The position numbers and the translations under genes are program-made. A model generated the notes under the pieces. The model was not told where the DNA came from. It made no database searches and saw only the letters and a program-made list of their open reading frames with translations. From Macrostomum hystrix (Eukaryota > Platyhelminthes > Macrostomidae): DNA of 64,000 nucleotides. The stretch spans positions 7,147,501 through 7,211,500 of the forward strand of contig CATNEN010000002.1 of assembly GCA_950097015.1 (NCBI GenBank), written 5' to 3'. The stretch's first letter is position 1, and every line of letters begins with the position of its first letter. Shown here piece after piece: positions 1 through 11,407 of this stretch.

Positions 1-3000
1 TCCCTGTATCGCAGGAAGGTGCACGCCATGCCGCTGGGGTCCACCAGCAATGGCCAGCGGTTGCTGTCCCGAATCCGGTTGCCCACATCGCGCAGCAGGA
101 TGTCGTCCAGTTCGCGAATGTTGGCGCGGATGCCAGGGCGGGATTCGTCTCCGGGAGGCTTGCCGTCTTGGTCTGTTTTAGGGTGAGGTGGGGCTGAGTG
201 GCGTACGACTCACACTGAAGCTCCTGAGTTCGAATCCACGGCAGGGCCACAATTTCCGTAATTTACTAGTAAAATTATAAAAACTTTACTATTCCACATC
301 CTATTACTACCACTGAAAGTAGTGTAGTTTGGACGTTAGTTCGGCTCAAACCGTATATACAGCGCATTTATGCACTGTTTCATTGTCGAATGACATCAGA
401 ATTACAACAGGACTACTTAAATGTTTGCACAATAACGGCGCTTAATATATATATTATCATGATTTTTTATTGTTTTTAATTTAAAAATGATGTTGTAGCC
501 TTGTGGTTAGGGCGTCTGACTCACGACTTGAAGGTCGGGGGTTCGATTCCCGACTCCACTTGAACAATTCGTGGAGTGGAGACACTTTAGCAAGACACTT
601 TACTCTGCATTGCTTCAGTTCAACCAGGTGTAAAACGAGTACCAGCATCAGTTTGGGTAATTGATGGTGGGTGTGGCATCCCAACCAGTCCATGGACTGA
701 ACAGCTGTACGCAGCCTTCAGATCAGTAGGCCCGATTGGGGCAGGTGTAATCAATTAACCCTAACCCCTAACCCTAACCCTAACACTTTCCACCTTTACG
801 ATGAACTAACTTTCAATACCATCCAATAGCAATTGGTTAAATAGTTTTGGAGATACAGAAAAATGAAAATTTGGGTATTTGAAATACCCAGTAGTCTTTC
901 TACTGATAAGTGCTGTGTAGTGAAGTTTTTTTGCTAATAAAAATTTCGAAACATATCGGCTCACCCTCGGCCGCCTTCTCCCTTCGCTGCAGTCGCAGCA
1001 GGGCCAGCCGCTCCCGAGCCCGATCCTGCCCGGCCCTGGCCAGATCCAGCTCAGCCTCGGCGTCGTGCACGGAGGCCAGCGTGGCGGGCGCCACGGCGGT
1101 GCGGCCCTCGGCAGCCGCCAGGTCGTGCTCGTGAATGCGCTTCTCCAGGTCGCAGGAGGCCTGGCGCCAGCGCAGCTCGGCGGCCGCGGATTCCCGCTGG
1201 GCCGCTTCAATCTGGGCGTCCAGGGAGGCCATCTCGGCAGCCTGGCGTTTGCGCTCCTCCTCGCGACGGGCCGCCTTGGCCTTCTCAATCTTGCCTAGCA
1301 ACTGCTCAGTCTGGCCAATGTCCCACGAGTCTAGGAGGTCTCTGCCAAAGCGAGAGCGAGAATTCAATTTAAACTACTGTAAGTTTCTTCGGCGCACTAC
1401 TAAGTAAATAGTAAGTAGTATTTATAGATTCTTTTAAACGCACATATAGCCACTGAGTAAAGCTCGCAAAAACGTTTAGAGCACATGGAAGACTCAAGAA
1501 GATAGGACTCTGAGAACTAGGATCTCAAGATTCTCAAGTAATCCAAATTTCATCGCAAAGTTTTGCGTTCTTGGAGTCCTATCATGAGTCATCGATGTAC
1601 TCAAAATGTGTCGCCCTGAAGGGCGCGAATTGCACGACAAGCCCCAAGCCTTCTCTCCGCGGCTGCGCCACAAATTAATGTGGCCTCGCCGCGGAATCGA
1701 GTTCAGGCACTTTGGTGCGAGAGGCAAACGCGTTAACCGCTCTGCCACTCGACCCTGTTGATCGCTTTATGGTGCATGCCAAATACACTTCGGACTGTCT
1801 TAGAGGCCTGAGAGACCCTATCTCAGCTACCTCACCTGACACTGTCAACTGCAGCGACATCGCGCGCCGTTTGGGCGTCCTCGGCGTAGATCCTGGGGTC
1901 GGCGCCGCCAGCCAGCAGTCTCTCGCAGGCGCCCACGTGGCCGGCGAAGGCAGCCCGGTAGAGCGGCGTCCTGCCGAACTGGCCGCGCCTGTTGGGATCG
2001 GCGCCGCGGTCGAGCAGGAAGCCCACAGAGTCGGGGTCGCCGCCGCTCGCCGCCTCGGAAAGAGGCGAATTGCCGTTGGCGTCTTCGCAGTCCAGCAGCT
2101 CCAGCTGGTGACGATTGCGCAGAGCGCGACCGACTGCGTCTTCGCGCGACAGCCCGGCCTGGGTGTCCAGGGTCTCTTGCTGCGGGCCAGTGATGGGAAC
2201 AACATGGGATCAACAGGGATCAGATCGGGTAGGGGTGAGATTCGGATAGTCAGGTGAGAGGTTCGGATTGTCAGGTGAGAGATTCGGATAGTCAGGTGAG
2301 TGATTTGGATTGTCAGGTGAGAGATTCGGATTGTCAGGTGATATATTTGGATTGTCAGGTGAGAGATTCGGATTGTCAGGTGAGAGATTCGGATTGGCAG
2401 GTGAGAGATTTGAGTTGTCAGGTGAGAGATTTGAATTGTCAGCTGAGATTTCAAATTCAAAATTTGAAGAACCTCCGGATGAGTTTTGAGTTCGGCTGCT
2501 CACCTCCCGCAGCAGGTTCTCCATTTCGGCAGTCTCGCCGTTGAACGCTGCCTCCAGCATTCGCTTCCGCCGCCTGAGCTGTTCGGCGCGTCGCTTTTTC
2601 TCCTCCTCCTCCTTGGCTCTCTGGCGCTCAGCGGCTGCCTGCTGCATGCGCACAACGGCAACGAAGGCCTCCTTCTCCAGCTGCTCCATGCGACGCTCGA
2701 AGTCCTCCTTGGCTAAGCGCAGCGCCTTTAACTTTTTAACAGCCAACTGGCTGCGATACCAGCTCTGGATGGTCAGGGCTGCCTTCGACAGGCGCGGATC
2801 CGCCTGCTGCTGCTGCTTCGGTTGGTCCTTAGACGGCTGCTGCTTGGCTGCTGTTCCGCCTCTGCCCCGCGTAGCTGGACCGCCCCGACCTCTGATTGGT
2901 TGACGGCTGCCGCCGCCGCGTGCCGGTGCAGCTGCGGCTCCCACGCGACCTCCTCGACTGCCAGAGCCCGCCGCCGCAGGTGCTAGTTTGGCCGGCTGAA

Positions 3001-3016
3001 AGAAGATTCGAACCAT
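1..3016 (-). CDS. IQANK1: IQ motif and ankyrin repeat protein, IQANK1-like (3' end off window)
   Basis: Four exons can be joined in frame: 3016-2504, 2179-1836, 1341-965 and 172-1. Introns start GTGAGC, GTGAGG and GTGAGC and end in CAG; codon phases agree at all three junctions (0, 2, 1). Exon 1 gives a basic Gly/Ala/Arg-rich head, an IQ motif at about residues 81-99 (TIQSWYRSQLAVKK) and a charged coiled coil (about 102-155). Exon 2 gives ankyrin repeats (NSPLSEAASGGDPDSVGFLL; GRTPLYRAAFAGHVGACERL). Exon 3 is a long Ala/Glu/Arg coiled coil. Exon 4 holds RDSNRWPLLVDP, like the dynein heavy-chain AAA5 segment. This order matches, from memory, IQANK1-family proteins, probably calmodulin-binding; their function is poorly known and a ciliary link would be inference. 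The start is the first Met of the open exon. The gene continues beyond position 1. A 21-bp minisatellite and tRNA-derived repeats lie in its introns. Confidence 0.75.
186..262 (+). repeat. tRNA-derived SINE head (short)
   Basis: A B-box-like GAGTTCGAATCC lies at 226-237, with an A-box-like GGGCTGAGTGG about 30 bases upstream. The ends (GGTGG.. and ..GGGCCAC) pair only partly, so this is more likely a tRNA-derived repeat than a working tRNA. It sits in the last visible intron of the IQ/ankyrin gene. Confidence 0.45.
488..757 (+). mobile_element. tRNA-derived SINE, copy 1
   Basis: The head (490-560) is tRNA-like, with A box TAGCCTTGTGGTTAGGGC and B box GGGTTCGATTCC. It is followed by a body of about 190 bp that recurs at 5093-5340 (shared stretches include AGCAAGACACTT, CAGTCCATGGACTGAACAG and CCCGATTGGGGCAGGTG). 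The 3' end runs straight into CCCTAA repeats instead of the TTA repeats that end the other copy. It lies in an intron of the minus-strand IQ/ankyrin gene. Confidence 0.8.
756..785 (+). repeat. Interstitial telomere-type repeat (CCCTAA)n
   Basis: About five consecutive CCCTAA units, one with an extra C, directly adjoin the 3' end of the SINE. TTAGGG is the usual animal telomere repeat. Confidence 0.85.
1480..1762 (-). mobile_element. tRNA-derived SINE-like element, second family
   Basis: On the minus strand a tRNA-like head carries an A box (TGGCAGAGCGGTTAACG, plus-strand 1731-1747) and a B box (GAACTCGATTCCG, 1692-1704). The rest (to about 1480) has no match elsewhere in the window. The spacing, with a long anticodon region, resembles a Leu/Ser-type tRNA ancestor. 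The 3' boundary is approximate. It lies inside an intron. Confidence 0.55.
2232..2450 (+). repeat. 21-bp minisatellite in IQ/ankyrin gene intron 1
   Basis: About ten copies of a 21-bp unit containing GATTCGGATTGTCAGGTGAG. The unit length is a multiple of three, so on the coding strand the exon 1 frame stays open through it, giving repeats of SPDNPNL. Confidence 0.9.
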
Positions 3017-3295
3017 GGACCACAGTATCTGTTTTGAAAAAAATTAAAACTTTCCATCATAGTTTTGCGAGCCGGGACTAAATCCGGATTTAACGATATA
3101 AACAATAAACGACGGAAGACCCGAACTTTCATGCCTTTCTTTCTTCTTGAATGATCTGGCAAAAATAAAACGCATTGTATATATATTACCTGTTTTATTT
3201 GCTCAGCCTCTACTGTTCGCTGGCGTGAACAAGAGCCAGAACAAGAGCAGGTTCACGAAAAAGTACCGACCGTACTAAACACTGCTGTAACTCAG
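3017..3295 (-). promoter_or_regulatory. Upstream region of the IQ/ankyrin gene
   Basis: This is where the promoter and 5' UTR of the minus-strand gene should lie. I see no convincing TATA box or initiator; AT-rich stretches are at 3040-3110 and 3170-3200. Confidence 0.3.
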
Positions 3296-3640
3296 AAGTA
3301 AGCGTTAAAGTACAAGTAGTAGTAAAAGTACAAGTAGTAGTAAAAGTACAGGTACTGATAAAAATACAGGTACTGATAAAAGTGCAGGCACTGATAAAAG
3401 TACAGGTACTGATAAAAGTACAGGAACTAGTAAAGTACAGGTACTGATAAAAGTGCAGGCACTGATAAAAGTACAGGTACTGATAAAAGTACAGGAACTA
3501 GTAAAAGTACAGGTACTAATAAAAGTACGGGTAGTAGTAAAAGCACAGCTACTTGTAAAAGTACATGCATTAGTAAAAGTACAGGCACGGGTACTAAGTA
3601 CAGTTGCAAGTACAAGTACAGGTACTAAGTAATTCTTAAA
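3296..3640 (+). repeat. 18-bp minisatellite (TAAAAGTACAGGTACTGA)n
   Basis: About 19 degenerate copies of the 18-bp unit, with variants GTGCAGGCACTGA and GTACAGGAACTAG. It is intergenic, between the two left minus-strand genes. Confidence 0.9.
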
Positions 3641-4254
3641 GTATTAATTATGTATTAAATGGGCCTACAAAAGCCAAAAGCTCATGTTTCCAGTTTGCAT
3701 TCGTGAACGCTAAAAAAGCGTGATTTTTTTTAACAGCAGACATTTAGGCTAAACAATGTAACTAGTAGGTTTTTTATTATTGCACAAGATTATTAGAACA
3801 GACAAAAAACGAAGATGTTTTTATGAGTAAAAAATAGACATACTTCATTATGAGGAATTGTGCAAACAGACAGGCAGACAGAAGGAAGCAGCAGAATATG
3901 ACATAGACGAAAATGCAGTTTCATGTGCCCTCTCAAATCGATTTCTAATGACTGCGAAGCGGGGCTATTGATTGATTGATTGAAAAATAGTCGATGCGCA
4001 TCAGTTTTGTACATTCAATAGAAAATGCACACCAGACAGCACAGGCAGTCTCAAAGCTATGATGCTAAATTGAGTTCGACAAAATCGATTTAATTATTCA
4101 AAACAAGCGGTGAAACTACAGCGATGACGAGTTAAAGATTAATTGCGGATTTTTAGGGACTAAGTAATGTCGAGAATCCTCGAGTTGGGATTTCTCATGA
4201 GCAGCGTTTCGTGCCTGGGGGATATTACAAATTTCTAAGATTGAGTGAGTGATA
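3641..4254. other. Intergenic, no gene seen
   Basis: AT-rich sequence with short ORFs only. Nothing recognisable was found on either strand. Confidence 0.6.
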
Positions 4255-4260
4255 TTTATT
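4255..4260 (-). terminator. Poly(A) signal AATAAA
   Basis: AATAAA on the minus strand, 58 bases past the stop codon of the zinc-finger gene; a plausible 3' end for that transcript. Confidence 0.6.
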
Positions 4261-4317
4261 CAGGCTATCATGAACAAAATGTAAAAAAGCTACTCAAAGT
4301 CAACAATTGACAGTTTC

Positions 4318-7300
4318 TCATAGAGCTTCCAGGGGCACCGTAATGAGCTGCAGGCCGACAGCTCCGTCCGATTCGTCGGTGAGGCTATCGCCAGACCCGG
4401 TGTCGCCGACTCCTCCGGAAAAGCCTTCCAAAGCTGCTGGAGAGTGATCCGGCTCGCAACTCATGCGAGAGGCGCGAAGCTCCGCCAGCAGACTGGGAGC
4501 AGCAGCAGCAGCTGCGGCAGACACTGGATCGTCATCAGCAGGAGAGCCAACTGCATCAGCCAAAACATCGGCATCGTTCTGCTCCGCCTGCTGGCTGGGG
4601 CCGGAGACGAATCTTCCAGTTGTGCGCAGCTGATCCAACACACAGTCTGGCAGGTGGTGCAGTCGGATGCGGACATTGCCCTTAGCGGCGGACATTGCTG
4701 TGTAGTCGGTGCGCGAAACACGAACAGGCGGACTGGCGGAGCGGCCGTGATGCGACAGTTGACTAGATTTTAAATCAACTGGCACCGACTTTGCACTTGG
4801 AGTCGCTGGCGGCTTCTGCGGCTTCTGCTGCTGCCGTTGTTTGCTGTTGCGCGGATTGTCCGCGATAAAGGCGGCGGCCGTAGCAGCGGCAGCAACCAAA
4901 GCGGCCGCTCTTTGACGGGGCAAAACTGCCGGCGGAGAAGGCTGCTTGTCGGCTCGGCCAGCTGGGGAGCTGAAGGGGAGTGGTTTGGAGGGAAGTGGAG
5001 TGAAGGGGACAGATAATAGTATATTGCTCATTCACTAAGCTGCTCCTGTACTAAATTCGATCGTTAAACGTTAAACGTTAAACGATCGGAAACGGGGTTC
5101 GATTCCCGTCTCCACTGGAACAATTTGTGTCCTTTAGCAAGACACTTAACTCTGCATTGCTTCAGTTCACCCAGCTGTTAAATGGGTACCAGCATTAGCT
5201 GGGATAATTGAAGGTGGGTGTGGCGTCCCCCCAGTCCATGGACTGAACAGCTGTACGCAGCCTTCAGATGCGCCGCGCAATAGCTGCGGCTGTGCTGTCG
5301 GCTGCACATCTGACCCGATTGGGGCAGGTGTAATCAATTATTATTATTATTATTAATTTTTATTGTACTAAACTAGCTGCTCATGGACTCAACTAGCTGC
5401 TCATGGACCCAACTAGCTGCTCATGGACCCAACTAGCTGCTCATGGACCCAACTAGCTGCTCATGGACCCAACTAGCTGCTCATGGACCCAACTAGCTGC
5501 TCATGGACCCAACTAGCTGCTCATGGACTCAACTAGCTGCTCATGGACTCAACTAGCTGCTCACGGACTCACCCAGCTGCTTATCAACTTGTAAAACAAA
5601 CACATTCTCAACCCCGGTTTCTCACCTCAGCAAATCGCTTCTTCGCTTCCTCACTGCACCAGCAACAGAATCATCGAATTTGGTGGCAGCGGCTGCAGCC
5701 GGAGCTGTTGAACCAGCCGAATTCCTGGTTCCAGCCGCAGAAGCAGCTAATGAAGAGGCTTTCTTGGGCTGTGCCGCGGGGCCGGAGCCAGAGCGTCGGC
5801 CAGAAGGAGCCGGCGTCGACTTGGTGACAGGCTGAGCTAATGCTGCAGCTGCTGCTTTGCTCGACGCAGAAGGGGCGTCGGCCACAGCTGGAGGCTTGCT
5901 TGAAGCTGGAGTCTTGGACCCCACATTTTTCTTACCGCTGACGACGCCTTTGTCGCTGCCAGTTGGAGTCGGAGTTGGCACATCGTCGGTACGATTTAGA
6001 GCTCGTCGCTTCGCGGAACTTGCTATGGATGTAGATAAATCTGGTTCCGCTGCGTGCCGCTTTCCTAGTCCAACCCGTTGGCTGCCTGATTGCCGCTGCG
6101 GCTTCTGCCGTTGCTTCTGATGCTGCTGCTGCGGCTGGTTGCTCTCTGGTGCGTCTGAACCTTAATACCGTTGGAAGGGTTGGGTAGGAAGCCATTCAGT
6201 AGGTTGGGTAGCGGTTTAGTACGTTGGAAAGCGATCTGGCAGGTTGAAAATCTATTTAGTAGGTTTTGAAGCGGTTTAGTAAGTTTCAAAAATGCGATTT
6301 GATAGGTTGGGAAGCGAGTCAGTAGGTTGGGAAGCGAGTCAGTAGGTTGGGAAGCGATTCAGTAGGTTGGGAAGCGAGTCAGTAGGTTGGGAAGCTAGTC
6401 AGTAGGTTGGGAAGCGAGTCAGTAGGTTGGGAAGCGATTCAGTAGGTTGGGAATCGAGTCAGTAGGTTGGGAAGCGAGTCAGTAGGTTGGGAAGCGAGTC
6501 AGTAGGTTGGGAAGCGAGTCAGTAGGTTGGGAAGCGAGTCAGTAGGTTGGGAAACGAATCAGTAGGTTGGGAAGCGAGTCAGTAGGTTGGGAAACGAATC
6601 AGTAGGTTGGGAATCGAGTCAGTAGGTTGGGAAGCGAGTCAGTAGGTTGGGAAGCGAGTCAGTAGGTTGGGAAGCGAGTCAGTAGGTTGGGAAGCGAGTC
6701 AGTAGGTTGGGAAACGAATCAGTAGGTTGGGAATCGAGTCAGTAGGTTGGGAAGCGAGTCAGTAGGTTGGGAAGCGAGTCAGTAGGTTGGGAAGCGAGTC
6801 AGTAGGTTGGGAAGCGAGTCAGTAGGTTGGGAAACGAATCAGTAGGTTGGGAATCGAGTCAGTAGGTTGGGAAGCGAGTCAGTAGGTTGGGAAGCGAGTC
6901 AGTTGGTTGAGAAGCGAGTCAGTAGGTTGGGAAGCGAGTCAGTAGGTTGGGAAACGAATCAGTAGGTTGGGAAGCGAGTCAGTAGGTTGGGAAGCGAGTC
7001 AGTAGGTTGGGAAACGAATCAGTAGGTTGGGAAGCGAGTCAGTAGGTTGGGAAACGAATCAGTAGGTTGGGAAGCGAGTCAGTAGGTTGGGAAACGAATC
7101 AGTAGGTTGGGAAGCGAGTCAGTAGGTTGGGAAGCGAGTCAGTAGGTTGGGAAGCGAGTCAGTAGGTTGGGAAGCGTTTACACTGGGAGTGGAGAATACA
7201 ATAGCTGAGCAGTAGTTACCTGAAGCGGCTGCACTAATTGACACAGGCGGAGCAACAGGCGTGGCGTCAGTTTGCATCTCGATCGGGATTATAAGTGGCG

Positions 7301-7565
7301 GCGCCGAGTTGTCTATCAGCTGGTGCAGCGTGGACACCAGAGTCATGTCCGTGTCGCAGCCATGGCTCTCACGGCAGTGCCGCTTAACAAGGAAGGCCCG
7401 GTTAGTGATGAAGCTGCACTGCAGACAGCCGTAGAGATGATCAGCCTGGCAGCCCACCAGACTAGCACAGGCTGTCAGACGATGCAGCAGGTGATGATCC
7501 AGAGAGGCGAAGGCCTGGTCGCAGCCACGGCACAGCAGATCAATCTTCTGGTTGGCTGACATCAT
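4318..7565 (-). CDS. Unrecognised protein with two N-terminal zinc fingers
   Basis: Three exons join in frame: 7565-7220, 6154-5626 and 4969-4318. Donors are TCAG|GTAACT and CTGAG|GTGAG; acceptors are GGTTCAG and CCTTCAG. Phases 1 and 2 match, giving about 508 aa. Exon 1 has two zinc fingers: C12-x2-C15-x12-H28-x4-C33 (CCHC) and C47-x2-C50-x12-H63-x4-H68 (classical C2H2, CLQCSFITNRAFLVKRH). The middle exon is low complexity, rich in Gln, Lys, Ser, Pro and Ala. The last exon has an Ala-rich tract and an acidic Ser/Gly tail. A nuclear, DNA- or RNA-binding role is inferred from the fingers only; I do not recognise the family. The start is the first of two adjacent ATGs in exon 1. Intron 1 is almost all 20-bp minisatellite; intron 2 carries a SINE and another minisatellite. 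Confidence 0.7.
5090..5345 (+). mobile_element. tRNA-derived SINE, copy 2 (5'-truncated)
   Basis: It begins within the B box (GGGGTTCGATTCCCG) and keeps the full body and a (TTA)n tail of about six units. It is close to the copy at 488-757 but has about 30 extra bases (around 5268-5305) near the 3' end. It lies in intron 2 of the zinc-finger gene. Upstream is a short (GTTAAAC)n stretch. Confidence 0.8.
5376..5578 (+). repeat. 20-bp minisatellite (CTGCTCATGGACCCAACTAG)n
   Basis: About ten near-identical 20-bp copies in intron 2 of the zinc-finger gene. Confidence 0.95.
6180..7170 (+). repeat. 20-bp minisatellite (AGTAGGTTGGGAAGCGAGTC)n
   Basis: About 46 copies, degenerate at the left end (6180-6310) and very regular to the right. 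Two variant units (GAAACGAATC and GAATCGAGTC) recur in blocks, showing a weak higher-order pattern. It fills intron 1 of the zinc-finger gene. Confidence 0.95.
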
Positions 7566-9475
7566 TGCTGATGACCTTACACATACAAGCAGGTTTTGGA
7601 AATTTTAACTGATCACTGAAATTATTGGATTTAAGCGTATTTTGCTTGCAGTTATTTTGGCAACACTCATATCATGATGATACATGTTAGATGTGCTGGA
7701 TAATGTCCAATAACTAATAGCACTTATTCCAATAATGCATGTAGATGAACCAATATCTTAAGGTTCTAAAAAATAAAAAATGGAATATTGGAAAATGGAA
7801 ACTTGCTTTAATTACAGGTCTATTTGAATTGGAACCTGAGCAGACCAGTGTGATTATACTAGTGCTAAATGTTTAAAGCTGGTAACATAATTAAAAAATA
7901 GATTTGCTAGCCTTGCTAATAACAGTAGAACTACCAAGTCGAGAGGAATTCCCCTTGACAATTTTTGTGCTGCACCCAAAAGGAGCAATGCAAACAAAAC
8001 TCATGAACATAGTCAATATTTTTCCCATAAGCACTTGAGCATTTCATACACCCCTTTATACAAATTGGCACTGCGCCTCAGTGCAGCCTTGCCAGGCCTT
8101 CAAAATGTATTAGCATGTCACCCGAATGTGCCTACATTATCTCCAACTTTGGTGGTCACGAACCTTTATCTAGATGGACTGCTAGACCTTCAAATGCAAA
8201 AAATGTGGAAATAGGCCACTAGGCCTACAAACCCCCTGGCACAAACTTCTCCAATTTCACTGCTCAAGCCCAAATATTAGTCACCACCCAATATGGTTAG
8301 CATTCAGGTGTTGCCAAAAAAGCTCAGTTTTGAACTGAAGATGTACCTGTTGGATGTGGCCAGCCACACTATTAAATTTTAGTCTTTCAATTATCAAAGG
8401 CAGGCCTAAAGTAGCTAAAATAGTAAATATATTAAACACAGTAAATAAAAAATGGGTTAGGCCTAGTATAAAAAAGCATAGGCCCTAACCTAAGCCTGTA
8501 TATTTTTAAAAGGTAGGCCTAAAGCCTAAGTATATTTAAAAAGTTAAAAATACTGAAGGCTCTTGACCTGGTTAATTTGTCTTCTTATCTTCATTTAGGA
8601 ATTTAGGATCTAGGATCATTTAGATTTAGGATCAGAAACCATTTAGGAATGTTCTTATCTCATTTAATGGAATTTTAAAACATATATATTATTAAGGATT
8701 GACATAGGTCCCTACCCCTAGGTCTATTTAAAACTAAATCTTACATTTTAGTCCTAACATTAAAATTTAAAAGGCTTTTCTAAGTATATAAAAACTTGGT
8801 TTATAATTATACTCTGTTACTAAACAAGCCGAAGCCACCTGCAACTAGGCTAGGCCTACTTGACCTAAAATATAATACAGTAGGCCTACAATAAAATTCT
8901 AAATTCTAAACCGCATTTATCACCCTCATGTCAAATAAAATAATAAATGTCAAAGCCTACAAAAATAAGCTTCAATACGCTAGATCTCTGAGACTAATAG
9001 TTTATCAGCAAACAAAAATCAAAATGGTGACACAATTTAGCTCATATAGTTCGCAGCAAAGAAATATTAGGCTAGGTCTAGAAAAGCATGTATAATAGAA
9101 AAATCTCCATGCACGACAGCTACATGCATTGTTACCAGCCCTTTGCTATTTACGGGCAAATATTTGTGCCCTATAACGGATGTATAGATGGCTCCATGCC
9201 CGCAAAATACGTTCATTATAATGTGCCCGCTAATTTCTGTGCTCAGAAATGTAAGAATCAGAAACCGAACAAAAAGTTAACATGGGTGTATTTTAGCTAC
9301 AAAGATTTTAGCATTTAGTATTAGCATTTTAGCATTTTAGCATTTAGATTTTAGTATTTTAGCACTAGAAAGAAACATTTTTAGAACTAAAAAATGTGAA
9401 AAACGAAAAACAAGCAACGTTCTTCAGTGATTCAGCATATATACTCCACGTTAGTCACTTGTAAAGGCGGACAGA
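7566..9475. other. Intergenic AT-rich region
   Basis: No gene is supported. Between 8090 and 8890 AGGCCT, usually within TAGGCCTA-like palindromes, is over-represented (about seven occurrences). At 9307-9368 there is a degenerate (TAGCATTTT)n run. Confidence 0.6.
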
Positions 9476-10916
9476 AGACTCACAGGTAGATCGAAAGCTT
9501 TGTACCATTTTTCTCCAGAACTACAGTAGGCTTCGGTTCGCAGTGTGGCTTGTTGGCCTCGGATTCAGACTTCTTGCACTCGGCAGTCTGTAACAATCTC
9601 CACCATGCGCTCACCCGCCTCAGCAGCATATGCCGACTTCTTGACAATAGCATGTTCAACAACGGAATCTGGCGTCTCAACTCTTGCCGTTCGGCACAGT
9701 AAGTTCTTAGTTCTCTGAAATCATTCGGCTCAGACCTCTCTTTTGACCCAAGGAGAGTACCTTCGTGTACCTCTGCACAGACTCGGCTTTTTTGTGTCCG
9801 GATACAACTTGAATGTGCTCGACAGACACATCACGGGCGGCAAGGTCAGTTATACTATTGGTCGAATGCAGTGATTAGTGTAGCATTTTGATAAGCCAGC
9901 CCGCATGGAAATCGTTTTCATCATGGAATCCAGCGTGTTTTTGCCCAACACCTCCTTGTTGGTGCAGACTTACCATTCACCAATCTGCCACTTCGCACGG
10001 GGGCGAGGGAACAGCGCTGTTCCCCCTGCCGGTAGCCTGCTTAGGTAGAGCTTAAGTGCCTGAACGGGGCATTTTGGGTCGCCAGTCAGCGCGAAAATTC
10101 CAATCTGCTTCATGCTTCCAAGACTGACAGCTTTCACACACTTCTCCTTTTTCTCCTTCAGCAGATCAACGAATTCCACGCCACTGGCATCCTTCCCGAA
10201 GACAATGTCTTTCCTGTCTAGTCCCCGGATCGCCTCCCTGCCACGGAAAGCAAAGTGCGACATGAGCAGGTAAAACACCTCGTCTTGCAGAGTCGTCGGG
10301 GTGGATCGGTCAAAGTACGACTGTAGTTGCGCCTAGTCCTCATCTTCGATGGCTGAAAGCCGGAGGACACTAAAGTAGTCTGCTTCTGGCGTAGGCTTCT
10401 AGTTATTGCCGCCTTGTAGGTTGTATCGAATTGAGCAAAAGCTGGATTCCCAATGATACCAGTTCCTACGGTAGATAGCAGGTGCCTGTGCAGACTGGCG
10501 CGAATGCAGGCCAAAGATGGTGGAGCGTAATTTGAACTGTCAGCCTTTTGCAGCCTCACGAAAAACAGTCGCAAATATTCGATAAGATATTTCGTCGGAA
10601 TGTCTCTCATCGCAACAGCAACGCCAACGTCCTTCTTCAGGAAGGCTTCAAACTTTGCGACCTGCTGAGTAGTTCGTGCAGCCGTAGATTTCACTTCAGC
10701 ATCAGTCTCCGCATCCCGCACTTCCTTCAATTGCTCCTCGGTGAGTGTAGAGTCCTCTCAATCAAATCCCATCAAATCGCTTGCCTGCGCTGCAGTAAGT
10801 CCGGTATGCGAGCCGACTTTGTCGCTTGGAGCAAACGCAGAGGAGAAAACAAAGTCGACCTCTTCTTTTGTTAGGCCACAGATGTCGTCTTCTTCTATCT
10901 TGTCCCAGCGTATCAT
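9476..10916 (-). pseudogene. Crypton-like tyrosine recombinase (DUF3504 type), decayed
   Basis: Reading from an ATG at 10916, the frame is broken by a stop near 10757, a frameshift near 10340, stops near 10335 and 9967 and a further frameshift near 9868. Across the frames the family is clear: HFAFRGREAIRGL (first catalytic Arg), CPVQALKLYL, then HCIR (the H-x-x-R box), GHKKAESVQRYTK (second His and the Tyr nucleophile). These correspond residue by residue to the second copy at 27059-28370. Crypton elements use such recombinases to integrate circular DNA. With five breaks this copy cannot make a working enzyme. The region 9476-9706 contains a tail fragment in another frame. Confidence 0.75.
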
Positions 10917-10936
10917 GTTTGTGTGTCGACGCGAAT

Positions 10937-11058
10937 TAAAATATATATATAATTAAAATATATTAAAATATATATTATAATAATATTAAAATATTAAATT
11001 ATATTAAATTATATTATAAAATTATATTAAATTATATTAAATTATATTAAAATATGTT
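10937..11058. repeat. AT-rich simple repeat
   Basis: Runs of ATTAAATTAT and ATTAAAATAT, more than 95% A+T, between the Crypton relic and the LINE. Confidence 0.85.
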
Positions 11059-11407
11059 ATAATTAAAACATATAGAAGAGCCCAACTGCATGGTCTGTCT
11101 GGGAAGCTCGTCCACTCAACTACTTTAACTACGAAGAATTAGTCTATGGTCAAAAGCCTCACTAGCACTCTATAGTCACGGTAGAGATTTAGCGCATCCA
11201 ACAAAAAAATCCGTCCACTTTTTCCTCCGATTTTTCTTAATTACCCTACACCTAATGTATGTTTAATGCTGTGAGTCGATATGCTTTTCGAGTGTCCTCG
11301 AAATGTCCACTGATATTTTAGTGGAGTCTTAGCATTTTTCCTTGCCTAGTTTTTTATAAATAGCAAAAAACAGGAAAGAATAGTATATTCTAACTCCCGA
11401 ATATAGT

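Noticed and set aside
488-560. Functional tRNA gene
   Set aside because: A and B boxes are present, but the acceptor stem does not close well and the sequence continues into a shared SINE body.
806-1407. Alternative frames over the coiled-coil exon
   Set aside because: GC-rich shadows of the IQ/ankyrin exon 3; only the minus frame with matching splice phases gives a sensible protein.
10335-10345. Intron in the first Crypton-like gene (GGCTTTCAG acceptor)
   Set aside because: The frame change could be an acceptor, but other stops in the same gene align with normal residues of the second copy, pointing to decay.
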